Shown here: one piece after another, positions 1-10,593 of the stretch | Layout: every line of letters starts with the position of its first letter | Position numbering within the stretch: the first letter of the stretch is position 1 | From: Dermanyssus gallinae | Taxonomy: Eukaryota > Arthropoda > Arachnida > Mesostigmata > Dermanyssidae | Length of the DNA: 64,000 bases | Reading direction: 5' to 3' | Assembly: GCA_003439945.1 (NCBI GenBank) | Contig: QVRM01006129.1 | Span: 41,001-105,000 of the forward strand | The notes under the pieces: generated by a model | What the model was told of the DNA's origin: nothing | Database searches by the model: none | Seen by the model: the letters and a program-made list of their open reading frames with translations, nothing else | Translations under genes and position numbers: made by a program

Positions 1-30
<30 letters not shown>
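1..30. repeat. (AT)n microsatellite at window edge
   Basis: Pure AT dinucleotides run off the left edge. They border the 3' end of an R1-type LINE fragment. Confidence 0.97.
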
Positions 31-33
<3 letters not shown>

Positions 34-302
34 CATATTTTTTTTTTTTTTTAGGAGGAGGAGGATTAAATGCAGTTACGCACTACCGCTACGAGTTGGG
101 AAAATCCATGTCCATCTCGAGCTGTGTGGGACTCGACCCCAGCGGATGGACGTTACCCCGCTGAAACCCATACCCACTAAACGCACCTCCTCCCTTAAGC
201 TTCACTCTCTGATGGCCCTGACCTCAAATGCTATGAGCCATCAGGAGAAGTGGCGAGTGCCCTATCGGATCCTTTGGCCGGGGTCGCTCACGGTTTATAT
301 AT

Positions 303-310
<8 letters not shown>
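28..310 (-). mobile_element. R1-clade LINE 3'UTR fragment, copy 1
   Basis: Read on the minus strand, this block has the layout of the 3'UTR of the R1-like LINE at 8532-8695: a GGGAGGAGGTG stretch, TTTAGTGGGTA, GAGTCCCACAC, a TTTAATCC-type end and then an A tail (T run at 38-52 on plus). No coding sequence is left, so it is a very short 5'-truncated insertion. Both sides lie in (TA)n. A nearly identical block with the same truncation point occurs 16,920 bp downstream (16931-17240); the only difference I see outside the T tract is about one base. The assignment rests on comparison within the window. Confidence 0.6.
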
Positions 311-343
<33 letters not shown>

Positions 344-405
344 ATATATATATATATAAAACATATATATATATATATATATATAAAACATAATATATAT
401 ATATA
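311..405. repeat. (TA)n with interspersed TAAAACA
   Basis: Alternating TA interrupted three times by AAAACATA. The last TA (404-405) forms one flank of the foldback element that follows. Confidence 0.95.
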
Positions 406-1561
406 CAGGGTGTTCCTATTTGTGTGGCCAAAACGCTAGGGTATGGTCAAACTCGGTGAGAAAATCACTTTTGCCAATGGGTGGAAGCCGGGAAAACGTT
501 TTGTTTAGGAGTGAGGATGAAATTTATAAAAGCAGTTATTCTGCCTTTTTTCTTCTTTATAGTTGTGCAAAATCTACGTTTGCGGGAGAACCAGTCAACG
601 CACAAAGAAACCGGCTCATACCGGCGTGTTTGGCGGAAATTCTGCACAATAAAGTATACATTACTAGCCTGCGTAGCAAAAAGCGAATAGCCAGATTAAG
701 GAAAGTCATAAAAAGTCAAAATGTTACGTTAACGCTTTTTTGTGCAACATCGTAATTTTTTCCATTACGACCAAAAATGCACGTCCAAAAGACTACTGTC
801 AGGCAATAGCAGATTTAATGCCCACTACATTCGTACCAAAGTGATGGTGCTGCGTTACGTATTTGCCAAGTGACTAAGCTTTTTCGACAGTCATAGTTGT
901 TATGTTTTACGTTGAAGTTTTCACGTTCAGAACCGTAGCATTTTGCCAAGACGTTTCCGCCCCCTCTTTCCATTAGAAACAATTATTTTCTTGCTGAGTT
1001 CTACCAAACCTCAAAATACGTACCTAACTTTCTCAGACACCCTATGCAAGTATGCATGCCTTCACTTTTGATATGACTGTCGAAAAAGCTTAGTTACTTG
1101 GCAACTACGTAACGCAGCACCATCACTTTTGTACGAATGTAGTGGGCATTAAATTTGCTATTGCCTGAGAGTAGTCTTTTGAACGTACACTTTCGGTCGT
1201 AATGGAAAAAATTACGATGTTGCACAAAAAAGCGTTAACGTAACATTTTGACTTTTTATGACTTTCCTTAATCTGGCTATTCGCTTTTTGCTACGCAGGC
1301 TAGTAATGTATACTTTATTGTGCACAATTTTCCGCCAAACACGCCGGTATGATCGGTTCCTTTGTGCGTTGACTGGTTCTCCCGCAAACGTAGATTTTGC
1401 ACAACTATGTAAAAGAAAAAAGACAAAATAACTGCTTTTATAAATTTCATCCTCACTCCTAAACAAAACGTTTTCCCGGCTTCCACCCATTGGCAAAAAT
1501 TATTTTCTCACCGAGTTTGACCATACCCTAGCGTTTTGGCCACACAAATAGGAACACCCTG
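406..1561. mobile_element. Foldback / long-TIR DNA element, TA target duplication
   Basis: The element starts CAGGGTGTTCC and ends GGAACACCCTG, with TA on both sides, as expected for a Tc1/mariner-type TA target duplication. The inverted arms are very long: about 406-894 pairs with about 1072-1561, with few mismatches, around a loop of roughly 180 bp (895-1071). Each arm carries the same short ORF (about 420-755 on plus and 1212-1496 on minus). That is a by-product of the palindrome and matches no transposase I recognise. The homologous block at 17.2 kb lacks this element, so it can be read as an insertion. Assignment to Tc1/mariner rests only on the TA duplication and the end sequence. Confidence 0.85.
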
Positions 1562-1915
<354 letters not shown>

Positions 1916-1917
1916 AC

Positions 1918-2260
1918 CTACATTAATACCCGTCGAAAACCATACTGGTCACCTGACAAGGCGTGAAGGTTTTCATTTAGGCGCTCTATTATTAAATTTT
2001 TAAACAGTTTGCCTACTATGTCCAGTAGAAAAATATAGTTATAGGGCGTAGTGCCCAGCTTTGGAATGAGCACGAGGTGTGCCCGCTTCCATTGCGCGGG
2101 GTACAATCAATTTTCCTTTCTAGGCTATGCCCGCCAACTCTTCTGGATGCTGCCTTGCCAGAGGGCGAATAAGATCGCCCGCACGTAAGATTGCATCTAC
2201 TGTGAGAGGTGGTATGTCATCTGGGTAAACGAAAAATGTCTGTCGAGTTTTCCTGGATGA
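1918..2260 (-). pseudogene. R1-like reverse transcriptase fragment
   Basis: The minus-strand reading contains QWKRAHLVLIPK, GKLFKNLIIERLNE and DQYGFRR. These correspond to RT blocks 1-3 and match the R1-like LINE at 8.7-10.5 kb, which has QWKRAHLTLIPK and NQYGFRKSRST. The upstream part (2107-2260) reads as degenerate sequence preceding the RT, with a stop. The fragment ends abruptly at a satellite motif at 1918. It has no catalytic YADD block. Confidence 0.7.
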
Positions 2261-2339
2261 CGCCATTCTAACATGTACCTAGTACAGGGTAATTATGATT
2301 TCGTGTTGGCAAAGAACCCCACAATAGAACCCACTGAGC

Positions 2340-2430
2340 TGCGTCCCCGTCACTTTTCCGCTCGCCATTTTATATTTAGTGTTATGTATGCAGATGACAT
2401 AGTGGTCGACATAACAGGGGGTGTTTTGTC
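2340..2430 (+). pseudogene. Possible RT YADD-block scrap
   Basis: The plus strand encodes FSVMYADDIVVDITGG at about 2374-2421, which resembles the catalytic YADD block of R1-type RTs. The sequence before it is not RT-like, and the adjacent RT fragment lies on the other strand. This is either a rearranged scrap or chance. Confidence 0.3.
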
Positions 2431-2607
2431 TCAAGGGGTTGGAAATGAACGCAATAGAAACAAAGGTCGATGGTGTCGGATGGATGTGGCAATACTTTGA
2501 AGGCGAAGACATCGCGGCCGTCTCCAGCCGGTCTTGGCAATTGATCGAAAAATTAAATTGTCTGTGCAGGAACCGAAACCGGCCAGATCCAAGGCCAAGA
2601 CAGCGAA

Positions 2608-2640
2608 CATCATCATCATTATTATCATTATTCCCATACT
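2608..2640. repeat. ATC/ATT-rich simple repeat
   Basis: A CATCATCATTATTATCATT-type low-complexity run. The isoleucine-rich ORF across it (2534-2881) is a product of this repeat and is not listed as a gene. Confidence 0.8.
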
Positions 2641-2766
2641 CATCATTGTTCTCGTCATTACCAGCATATGGTTTTTAGCCAGACAGCTTCAATGGAATGC
2701 CTATTCATTGAGCTCAAGCGCACGTATTTACGTCACATTAGAACTTCCTCTTGTTCAAACTCAGCA

Positions 2767-2768
<2 letters not shown>

Positions 2769-2809
<41 letters not shown>

Positions 2810-2925
2810 AAATATTGTGATGATTTATTAATAATTTACAATACGTCTGCACACTCGGCAGTGCTCGCCATGATTGATTAATTATTTACAATAAGATTGC
2901 ACGCTCGGCAGTGCTCGCCTTAATA
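2769..2925. repeat. (TA)n plus a 50-bp tandem duplication
   Basis: A (TA)n tract (2769-2803) is followed by two copies of a unit of about 50 bp ending CTCGGCAGTGCTCGCC (2854 and 2904). The intervals 2431-2768 and 2926-3266 show nothing I can identify. Confidence 0.8.
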
Positions 2926-3264
2926 AAAATTGTGGTAAAAAGGTGTCACGTGAGGTTAAGAATCAGCTGTCCGTGTCTTTGCTTGATGGTAGCCCCCCCT
3001 CTTATGGACCCGGTGCGAGCGGTATATCCTCAAGGTTCCTTGTAACGTTAAAACGGTAAGATTTAAGATTCCTCTTCATGACGCCGAGCCCTAAGAGCGT
3101 CCTCGCAAATTCGGAGTCCCATACACCACTCCTAGAGATAGTGATGGATCCGAATCCAATCTGGCACGCGTTGGTAGTGCGTTGATCTTGAGCTTTAGTA
3201 GGTTTAAATACTCCTTACCAGAATAAGTAGGGCATACCCTCAATCCAGTAATGTACAAAGGGCG

Positions 3265-3266
<2 letters not shown>

Positions 3267-3295
<29 letters not shown>
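3267..3295. repeat. (TA)n at left border of element X
   Basis: Uninterrupted TA dinucleotides directly outside the left inverted arm of element X. A shorter (TA)n lies just outside the right arm. Confidence 0.95.
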
Positions 3296-3299
<4 letters not shown>

Positions 3300-3752
3300 T
3301 GCCTAGATCGCAAGTTATATCTGGCTTTTTAACGGGAATTTTGTCACAGACTACCGTAACCACCAGTGTGACCGAACTGTGAGATTTAACACCGTCAAGC
3401 AGCTCCATTTTGCAAAGATGCAAATTTATAATAATTCGCCGGGTCGCTGTGTTAGATAGGTTAGCAGTGCGTTCACCATTGCAAAGATCTGTCTGAAGTG
3501 CATTTTAGCGTTTTTAAGTGGAAGTGATTGTGCCGGTTTTTAGATTTAGGTAAGGTGAGTCTACCTATATAGTTGTTTTAGTAAAAAATAGCGGCCCTAA
3601 TTATATTTTACCAATCTTAACTTCTATATAGGTATAGTATATGCACTGGCTACAAAACCCAGACAGTGCATACATATCGTGGTGTATCGATACGCTTCGT
3701 TTTGAACTCTAAAATCGAACACAGCGTAGAGAATACAATAAGCAACGATATA
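3296..3752 (+). repeat. Element X, left inverted arm (outer part)
   Basis: Complementary to the outer right arm. About 190 bp (3374-3562) has no counterpart in the right arm and is either an insertion here or a deletion there. Confidence 0.75.
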
Positions 3753-3771
3753 TTTGTTTGAATTGTATTGA

Positions 3772-3870
3772 AATGTTTGATCAAAGCATTTGGAATGATG
3801 GGGCTATAATAAAAGTTTTCAGTGGTCGTTTAAGAGAAGCCGATGTGGTGGAAAACTTTCCCTCTCATTG
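3772..3870 (+). pseudogene. B1 ORF1 C-terminal remnant
   Basis: Encodes MFDQSIWNDGAIIKVFSGRL and on to a stop at the end of the segment. It lines up with the last 30 residues of B2 ORF1 (about 21465-21561). The first 200 residues of ORF1 are absent, so B1 is 5'-truncated. Confidence 0.75.
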
Positions 3871-3916
3871 ATTAAGGAAAACTGCACTGGATAATGATAA
3901 GGAGACCGAAGATACT

Positions 3917-4643
3917 GTGAGACAAGACCTAGAATTAAAACGTCTGTCCCTAAATGCACGATCGCTTGCAAAACCGGGAGCTATAAACGGTTTGCACGCT
4001 TTCATGAAGACTGAAGAAATTGACATCGCTTTTATAACGGAGACGTGGCTGTCTGATAGGGTAACGGATGCTGAGCTTGCTGACTCAGGTTTTTCGTAAG
4101 GACCGGGGCGGTCAAGTGAGCGGTGGTGTTATGCTTCTGGTAAATTCTAGACTCCCCTGCTCTGAGGTCGCCCAACTGAATGCCTGTTCGTCGGAAATCA
4201 TTGCAGCTGATCTGCTCCTGGAAGGAAGCAGAACCCGTTATTTGCACATAAGCTAGTCTTAAGAATGGAGAATCTAATTGTGGATCTGGGTAATCTGGTG
4301 TTGGACGATTTGAGTGTAATTTTCTCTGGGGACCTTAACCAACCTGGTATAAACTGGTCGGGTTAGCGGGAATCCACATCATTACGACCTGCGGCCAATT
4401 CAGCTGATTTCTCCGTCGAGATTCTGCTGATGGCAGAACGGTTGATGGAGGAAATACTACTTGTTTTGTTGTGACTCTGGGCTCCAGCAACTAGTCAGTA
4501 CTCCTTCTCGGGGGCGTAACATATTGGACGTGGTTCTGACAAACGATAATTCTGTTGAGAAGGTAAGTGTGTCGACTTCACCGATCGTTACAGATCATAA
4601 AATGTTGACATTCACAATATTGTTTGTTTTATTAACACCCTAA
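3917..4643 (+). pseudogene. B1 APE-type endonuclease remnant
   Basis: Frames starting at 3917, 4068 and 4461 give, in order, LSLNARSLAKPGA, IDIAFITETWLSD, GGVMLLVNS, LVSTPSRGRNILDVVLTN and TDHKML. These are the asparagine, ETW, GG and (S/T)DH blocks of an AP-endonuclease-like domain as in CR1/L2 LINEs. At least two frameshifts separate them. The domain stops at 4643, exactly where A1 begins. Confidence 0.8.
4634..4643. repeat. Probable TSD of A1 (left)
   Basis: AACACCCTAA here and AACACCCCTAA at 14365-14375 (one extra C) flank A1. Confidence 0.55.
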
Positions 4644-4693
4644 CTGGGTAAATGTGTTTATGTTACATCAAAATGTTTCGAGACGCCAACAAT

Positions 4694-6262
4694 CTAGCGT
4701 TTTGCTAGTTCTGCTATAGACCTAACCGCCGGGCATACCGCGGCGTGGTATCGATCACATTTACTCCAGCATTGTTTGCATTGACATTCATCCTGTGGTT
4801 CATGAAAACCCTCCACGTTGCACAGAACGTGATGAAATCCGTGAGCTGCAAAGGCTGTCGTTAGATGTCGATCTATTACACCGCTACCCCGCCATTCAGT
4901 GCTCGTCATTGCTGCTGTTCCATAAATACCTATGTCCACTTCACTAATTTTGGTTACCCAGTTTCGCATATAAACTTCAAAGGCGCACGTTTTCTTCAGA
5001 TTAAATCGTTTTTTTAGTTCTTCCGTCAGTAGCAGGCCACCCTCCAAGACGTGAACAATTTTATTCCTGCAAGTATTCGAAAGCGCAAAAACCCTCTTTA
5101 AAAAGAAAAACCTCACCCCATCAATTAAACGCAATTCGCCTACTCCTAACTTATCCCATATTAGTGGAATGCCGTATGTGGCTATGGGTGCTATCTGTAT
5201 CCCGAAAAGAGCAATTGCTGCATGAACTGAAAGCATATGTGGCCATTTAATTGCCACAGCTGCGATGGTGGCCTTCCTGACCCTCTCCTGGATATGTAAT
5301 CGAAAACTGCTACCGCTTGTTGACAAGGTTATGCCTAGGTATGTAAATTTGTTTACAAATTTATTTTTTGTTCCCCTGACTTGGATCACGTCACCCCTGA
5401 CCATACGGCCGCCCCTTCGGAATTTCATAGCTACTGTCTTTCCCCAGTTAACCTTCAAGCCCTTCTCATCCATGAATGTAACTAGTCGATTCATGGCTTG
5501 TTTCACCCTGAAAAGACTGCCACCAAAGATGACCACATCATCAGCGTACAGTAAGATTCTGGCCCACTCTTGGGTCCAGCCCGCCCTTATCCACTCTCGT
5601 AGTCCACCCAAAAGTACGGAAAACAGCAATGGGCTCAGTCCATCGCCCTGTGCGACGCTTGTGGTTTGAGCCACTTCTCCCGCAATACCGACCCCGTTAT
5701 CAATCTGCACCGTGTTCTGCTTTAACATATTAATAAGTAACCTCAGAACTGCTGCCGGCACTCCCGATTTTGCCAGCTCTTCAACTATTTTATTCCTTGG
5801 CGCTATGTCAAACGCTGCCTTTAAATCTACAAACACCGCATATATACAACTTCTTGGCCTAGACAGCGTTTCCCAGATTGCTCCTAGCAGCTCCCGAATT
5901 GCTGAGTAAGTTGATTTTCCTTTTTTAAATCCATGCTGCTCCTCCGGTATTACCCCCCGCTCCTCCAAGAATGACCCCGTCTTCTAGCTATTATTCCCAA
6001 GAATATTTTATACGGACAACTTTTTATTGCTATTCCCCTCCAAGCTTCTGGTTCAGATTCTACTCGTTTTCCTTTTAGAATGACTATTAAAGTCGCTTTC
6101 CTCCAGGCCTCTGGAATTTCCCCCTTGTTTAAACATTCTTTGAATAAGGCTTGCCAGCAAGGTGCGAGAATTAGGGTATCTTTCATGTGTTCATTTCTTA
6201 TGAAGTCTTTCCCGTGCGTTTTGCCCCGTGGTGCTCTGTCTATTGCTTCTATCACTTCCCTA
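4694..6262 (-). pseudogene. A1 RT domain and C-terminal zinc finger
   Basis: The RT runs from REVIEAIDRAPRG (about 6262) through RNEH, AWRGIAIKS, a frameshift near 5960, EEQHGFKKGKST, AVFVDLKAAFD, QGDGLSPLLFS and LLYADDVVIFGG with the catalytic YADD intact. The thumb-like part has MKFRRGGR and YLGITLS. The C-terminus has CQCKQCWSKC followed by H and C, a zinc finger shared with A4 and A2. The 425-residue segment 5968-4694 is open. Only the junction near 5960-5990 is shifted, so this is one of the better preserved RTs here. Confidence 0.85.
6248..6262. repeat. TSD of A4 (left)
   Basis: TCTATCACTTCCCTA here and TCTATAACTTCCCTA at 8164-8178 differ at one of 15 positions. Confidence 0.8.
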
Positions 6263-8163
6263 GCTAGTGATAAGGGCATCGAAGGAGCCGTACAGGTGGC
6301 TGACGCGAGACAGGCCGATGGCATGCCCTATCAGCTCTGATGTGCTAATAGAGCATTTTAGAAGAGTGTACGCGGCGACAGATACCATCCCTCGAGCGGT
6401 CCCATCTTATGCCTGTGTATGGGACGAGGAAACGACCGCCATGCGTGAGGCTTTAGGCGCCGAGTTTTCAGTGTTTGAGGTTCTGCGTGCGCTGGAACAT
6501 CTTCAGTCGAACAAGGCGGCTGGGCCGGACCTTATCCGCAACGAACACCTTAAGTATGCGGCTGACATGTTTCCTTGTTGGACGAGTCTGTTCAACGCCT
6601 GCCTTCGACATGGACGTCTGCCAGCATGCTGGAGCAATGCTCTCCTTAGCATCATCCCGAAAAACAAAGGCAGCCCTCATGACGCATCCTCATGGCGGGC
6701 GATCGCGAAGAAGAGCTGCTGCTACAAGCTGCTGGCTCTCCTCATCACTCGGCGGTTGACAAGGTACCTGGAGGCTTGCTCCTGTATCCCGCCTGAGCAG
6801 CATGGATTTCGTGCAGGTCACTCCACCATGACCGCGTGTGAGATCTTGCTTCAAGAGGTGCATCAGGCGATCCGGAGGCCAAAACAAGCACTATTTGCGG
6901 TGTTTGTAGATTTTAAATCTGCGTTCGATATGGCGCCACGTGACAAGATTTTAATGAAACTTGCTCAAAGCGGGGTTCCTGAAAACATGCTACTGCTGAT
7001 TAAGGCCATACTGTAGGAGAATTCAGTGAGCATAGACGACGGAGTAGCCCTTTTAGACCAGTTTGTTCAGTCCACGGGTGTAGCACAGGGTGACAACCTA
7101 AGCCCGCTACTTTTCTCCCTGTTGCTGAGCGATTTGCCACGACGCGTTCAGGATCCGTCGGGACACGTGAAAACTCTGCTATATGCCGATGATCTTGTGA
7201 TTTTTGGAAGAAGTCGGTTTCACGTTCAGCAGGCGCTGGCAAGGCTGTCGGGGTATGTGGAAGAGGCTGGCCTATTGATTAATATGGACAAGACAGAAGC
7301 CATGAAATTCCGACGCGGTGGCCGTCTTGCGGCTTCTGATGCTCTGCATATAAACAGGACATCCCTGAAATATGTAAACAACTTTAAATATCTAGGGGTG
7401 ATACTCCCTACAAACGGTCGGTCCTTCGTGGAGCACATTACGGACAGAGCGCGCCGAGCGCTGGTTGCGAGTGTTAGTATACGAACTCCTTCGAGACTAT
7501 CCCTACGAACGACGCTGTCTTTGTTCAACATGAAGGTAGCGCCAGTCGCCTCCTACGGAATACAGGTCATCTGGGATTATCTCTCGTCGGCGCAACTCGA
7601 AAAGCTCGAGCGGATTAAGCCTGCATTCCTGAAACGAGCTCTAGGTCTGCATCGTACATCGCTAAACAGATACGTTTATCTGCTATGTGACACGCCGTTG
7701 CTTATAGAGGACCTAAAGCGTAAATTCAAGCTCCCTTCCACTCCGGCCTACGTGAAATTTATCAGCTCTTGGGACAAGAAATAGGCGGAGATCGATCCTG
7801 ATTTCTATAGCACGGGTGCGATTACCTCTGAAATATGGAAACAGGCCGGACGAACGAACCGACACGTTCTCACGCGCTTTGCTGTTCATGGCTTTCATCA
7901 CGTTTTATGCGGGACGGGGGGGTTTCATGCACCTGCATATACATGTATCTGTACAAGATGCGGTGAAAGATGCCCCAGGTACCACGCGGCATCGTGTGCT
8001 GCGGTACCGTCGTTGAATAGCCTATCAGATGCGACTCGGCGCAGTCAAGGTGCGGACGCACAGGAGGTTAGCTTTAACCGCTTTTAATATTTCTATAATT
8101 ATTTGAAACGTTCATACAAGACAATTGTATTTTTAAAGACACAAAATAAATATTCACATCTTA
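6263..8163 (+). mobile_element. Family A LINE A4 (plus), 5'-truncated, inserted in A1
   Basis: A 1.9-kb insertion bounded by a 15-bp TSD. It begins inside the linker between endonuclease and RT, runs through RT and zinc finger, and ends in an A-rich 3' end (CACAAAATAAATATT). Joining A1 across the TSD restores A1's reading (REVI then EAIDRAP). A4 belongs to the same family as its host but lies on the opposite strand. Confidence 0.88.
6267..8086 (+). pseudogene. A4 reverse transcriptase with two in-frame stops
   Basis: One reading frame covers the segment, interrupted by TAG at 7014-7016 and TAG at 7782-7784. Blocks in order: VLIEHFRRVYAATD, SNKAAGPDLIRNEH, SWRAIAKKSC, PPEQHGFRAGHSTMTA, AVFVDFKSAFD, GVAQGDNLSPLLFS, LLYADDLVIFG (YADD), KTEAMKFRRGGRLA and KYLGVILPTNGRSF. 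After the second stop comes VHGFHHVLCGTGG and then CICTRCGERC...H...C, the family's terminal zinc finger. There are no frameshifts, so this copy is young; the two nonsense codons are its only visible defects besides 5' truncation. Confidence 0.9.
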
Positions 8164-8178
8164 TCTATAACTTCCCTA
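8164..8178. repeat. TSD of A4 (right)
   Basis: Partner of 6248-6262 with one mismatch. Confidence 0.8.
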
Positions 8179-8515
8179 ATTGAGATTTCCCTCCCTATCC
8201 AAACCCTCGCTTCTTCCGTTGTCTGATCTCACGGGCCTTCGTATTCTAGCGGCGCTTTCGGAGTTGTGTCCGCCCCGGCCAATATTCGCCTAAAATGTTC
8301 GACTAACCTACCCGTCTTTACGGAACACTGTCTTCTCCCCTTTCGTTTCAGCCATGTATGTGGACGTTCGTCAGCCTCCCTTATTGCTACCCACTCTATT
8401 TTTTCCCAGTGCTTTTTCTTCTCCTTATACGCTTTCTCAACCAGCCGTTTAACCAACGCTGCCAACGGCCTCATTAACGGAACGGTATTTACACATTCTC
8501 GCGTCAGCTTACTAG
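8179..8515 (-). pseudogene. A1 linker between endonuclease and RT
   Basis: The minus reading contains RPHTWLKRKG, TGRLVEHFRRILAGAD and, past a TGA, WIGREISIREVI. The same linker is seen in A4 (LIEHFRRVYAATD) and A2 (RPQKWLQTDRR). At the right edge the reading RAAKQASKLTREC joins the endonuclease piece at 13188, which ends RCRAAKQ, across the R1-like insertion. Confidence 0.8.
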
Positions 8516-8531
8516 CTTGCTTGGCTGCCCT
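8516..8531. repeat. TSD of R1-like LINE (left)
   Basis: CTTGCTTGGCTGCCCT is identical at 13172-13187 (16 of 16 bases). Confidence 0.95.
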
Positions 8532-8695
8532 TTTTTTTTTTGTAGAGGTGGAAAATGCTTTACGCACACCCTCCGATATTAATGAAGGGTAGTGTGGGAC
8601 TAAACGCCGGGGAAGAGTATAATACTCATTCCAATCCGCTCGTTCTACCCACTAAAAACCACCTCTCCCACCCTCTTCTGGTTCGGAATTGTGAG
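8532..8695 (-). other. R1-like LINE 3'UTR and A tail
   Basis: The minus strand shows GGGAGAGGTGG, TTTTTAGTGGGTA and TAGTCCCACACTACC and ends with A11 against the TSD. The layout matches the fragments at 28-310 and 16931-17240. At the deletion junction, CCCTCTTCTGG (8674) and CCAGAAGAGGG (8710) form a short inverted repeat. Confidence 0.75.
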
Positions 8696-8698
8696 CCA

Positions 8699-10528
8699 TT
8701 ACATCGAGACCAGAAGAGGGGAGTCTATGCCTCTCTGTTCAAGGGTGTCCATTATTACTTGCCAATTCGCTGTATTAAACGCGTTTTGCACGTCCAGCAG
8801 GATAAATAAAACGTAATTGCGTGTCCTAAGTGTCCGTTGTTGTTCTGTGTAGGCTACCTGGAGCACTCGTTCGACGGCATCGAGGGTCGATCGGCTCTTG
8901 CGAAAGCCGTATTGGTTGTCCGACAGAGCGGCTTTCTCCTCGATCTCTTTGTTCAGGCGTCTGACCAGCACATTCTCGAAGAGTTTGCTGATTGTGTTGA
9001 GTAGGCATATGGGGCGGTGGGTCGAAGATGATCCCGCTGCTGCGTTCGGTTTCGGTATAAGAGTCAGGTGAGCGCGCTTCCACTGGGATGGAAAACGACC
9101 GTCCTGAAGCAAGCGTGTAAAGAGCCGAGCGAGAGTTTCTGGATGGTTCTGCGCCAAGATTTTTATGACCCCTGGGGGAACCCCGTCCGGCCCAGGTGCC
9201 TTTCCAGTTGCGAGGCGTTCCGCGGCATGTGCCACTTCCTCGGAGTTCACTTCCGGGATCTGGTCAGGGTCTACCTCGATGTTGACGGGGGGGCAGGCTG
9301 GCTGCCGGGGGAAGAGGGCGGTGACTAGGTTTCGTACTTGCTCTGTGGGGAGCGGTGGGGGCGGCTTACGAAGCTTTCCCATCACCGTGCGGTACGGAAT
9401 GCCCCAGACGTCTGACTCCACTGACTCAACCAGCGCTTTGTAGGACTCGGCCTTCGCTCTGCCTATTAGCCGTCGCAGACGCAACCGCTTGGTGCGGTAC
9501 AGCTGTTGTAGTTGATCAGCGCGGTTGACCGCTTTAGCTAGCTGGCGGTTATCTTGTCCTCGTCGACGGCGTTTCGCCAACCACGACCGCGCCCGAGTCA
9601 TGATGCGGTTTGCGCGCACGCAGGCTGCGCGGGCGGTCCCGATTTCTGGGCTCCACCAGTGTTTAGCGGAGGCTCTCCTTGGACCTCCTTGTCTGGCCGG
9701 ACCGCCGGCCGCATGACATGCCATTGTAATGATCGCCGTTAGATCGTTCTCGTCAAGCGGCGTATCGCCGAGGCGAGTGAGCCGTCTCTTAAAAGTGTCT
9801 ACCAATAGTTCCTTATTGATGTGTCGCATTTGCCAGTATCGGCGGTCCGGCAGACGCGGGTAATGTCTATTTTGCGGCATTATCTGAAAGGTGATGTAGC
9901 GGTGGTCGCTGAGACTCTCCTCCGCCTCCTGTACCTCCCAGTCCTGGATGTTGGCTATCGCAGCCGAGTCCGCTAGCGTCAGATCAAGAAAATATAGCTG
10001 GCCGCGACGCGCAAACGTCGGCACGTCGCTGTTATTGGCAAGTGCCAAGCCCCGGCCCGACAGCCAGTCCAGTAGGATCTGTCCTTGGTCCGTGTTGCGG
10101 CGACTGCCCCACGCGACGTGTAGTGCGTTAAAGTCGCCTGCGACTATCAATGAATGGCCAGGGTAGCGATGAGTGTCAATCGATGCGCTAATGTCGTCTA
10201 AAAACTTGTTAAACTCTTCTACCGTCCTGTTTGGGGAGAAGTAGCAACTGTATATTACACAGTTAAGATCTGGCAGATAAGCCCATGAGAATCCGTTCCC
10301 CTGGCCGTGGCCCGTGATGGACAGTGCGGCCTCCTGTCCAGTCCACCAGATAGCAGCGTCGCAGGAGTTGTCTGTCCATGCGTTGGCTAAGTTCCTCGAG
10401 AGAGCGACATTTGGCTCTGAAATAATGCAGAGGGCGATGCGATGTTGTACAACGTACGACTCCAGCAGGTCATGCGCGGCTCTGCAGCGGCTAAGATTTA
10501 TTTGCAGAATCTTGATCATTTTTATCAT
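8699..10528 (-). pseudogene. R1-like ORF2: endonuclease plus truncated RT
   Basis: Residues 1-230 form an APE-type endonuclease: IKILQINLSRCRAAHDLL, ISEPN, AGDFNALH and LSDHRYITF are the substrate and catalytic blocks of R1-clade enzymes. After a basic linker, RT blocks follow: ATGKAPGPDGVP, FPSQWKRAHLTLIPK, SDNQYGFRKSRST and LLDVQNAFNTANW (first catalytic aspartate). The frame is open for 609 codons and then stops at a deletion junction. The PQG and YADD blocks and the C-terminal zinc finger seen in element D are gone. It starts about 65 bp downstream of the ORF1 stop. The intact frame suggests recent insertion. Confidence 0.92.
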
Positions 10529-10593
10529 GAGAAGACACTGCGCCTACATGGTGCCAGTCGGCGCCGCCGTCATCCGCCGGCTGGGTGACGGTC

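Noticed and set aside
420..755. ORF in the foldback arm, mirrored at 1212-1496
   Set aside because: It is duplicated by the palindrome, resembles no transposase and differs between arms by frame-changing differences.
2534..2881. 115-codon ORF with an isoleucine-rich membrane-like stretch
   Set aside because: The stretch is the translation of an ATC/ATT simple repeat, and the end runs through (TA)n.
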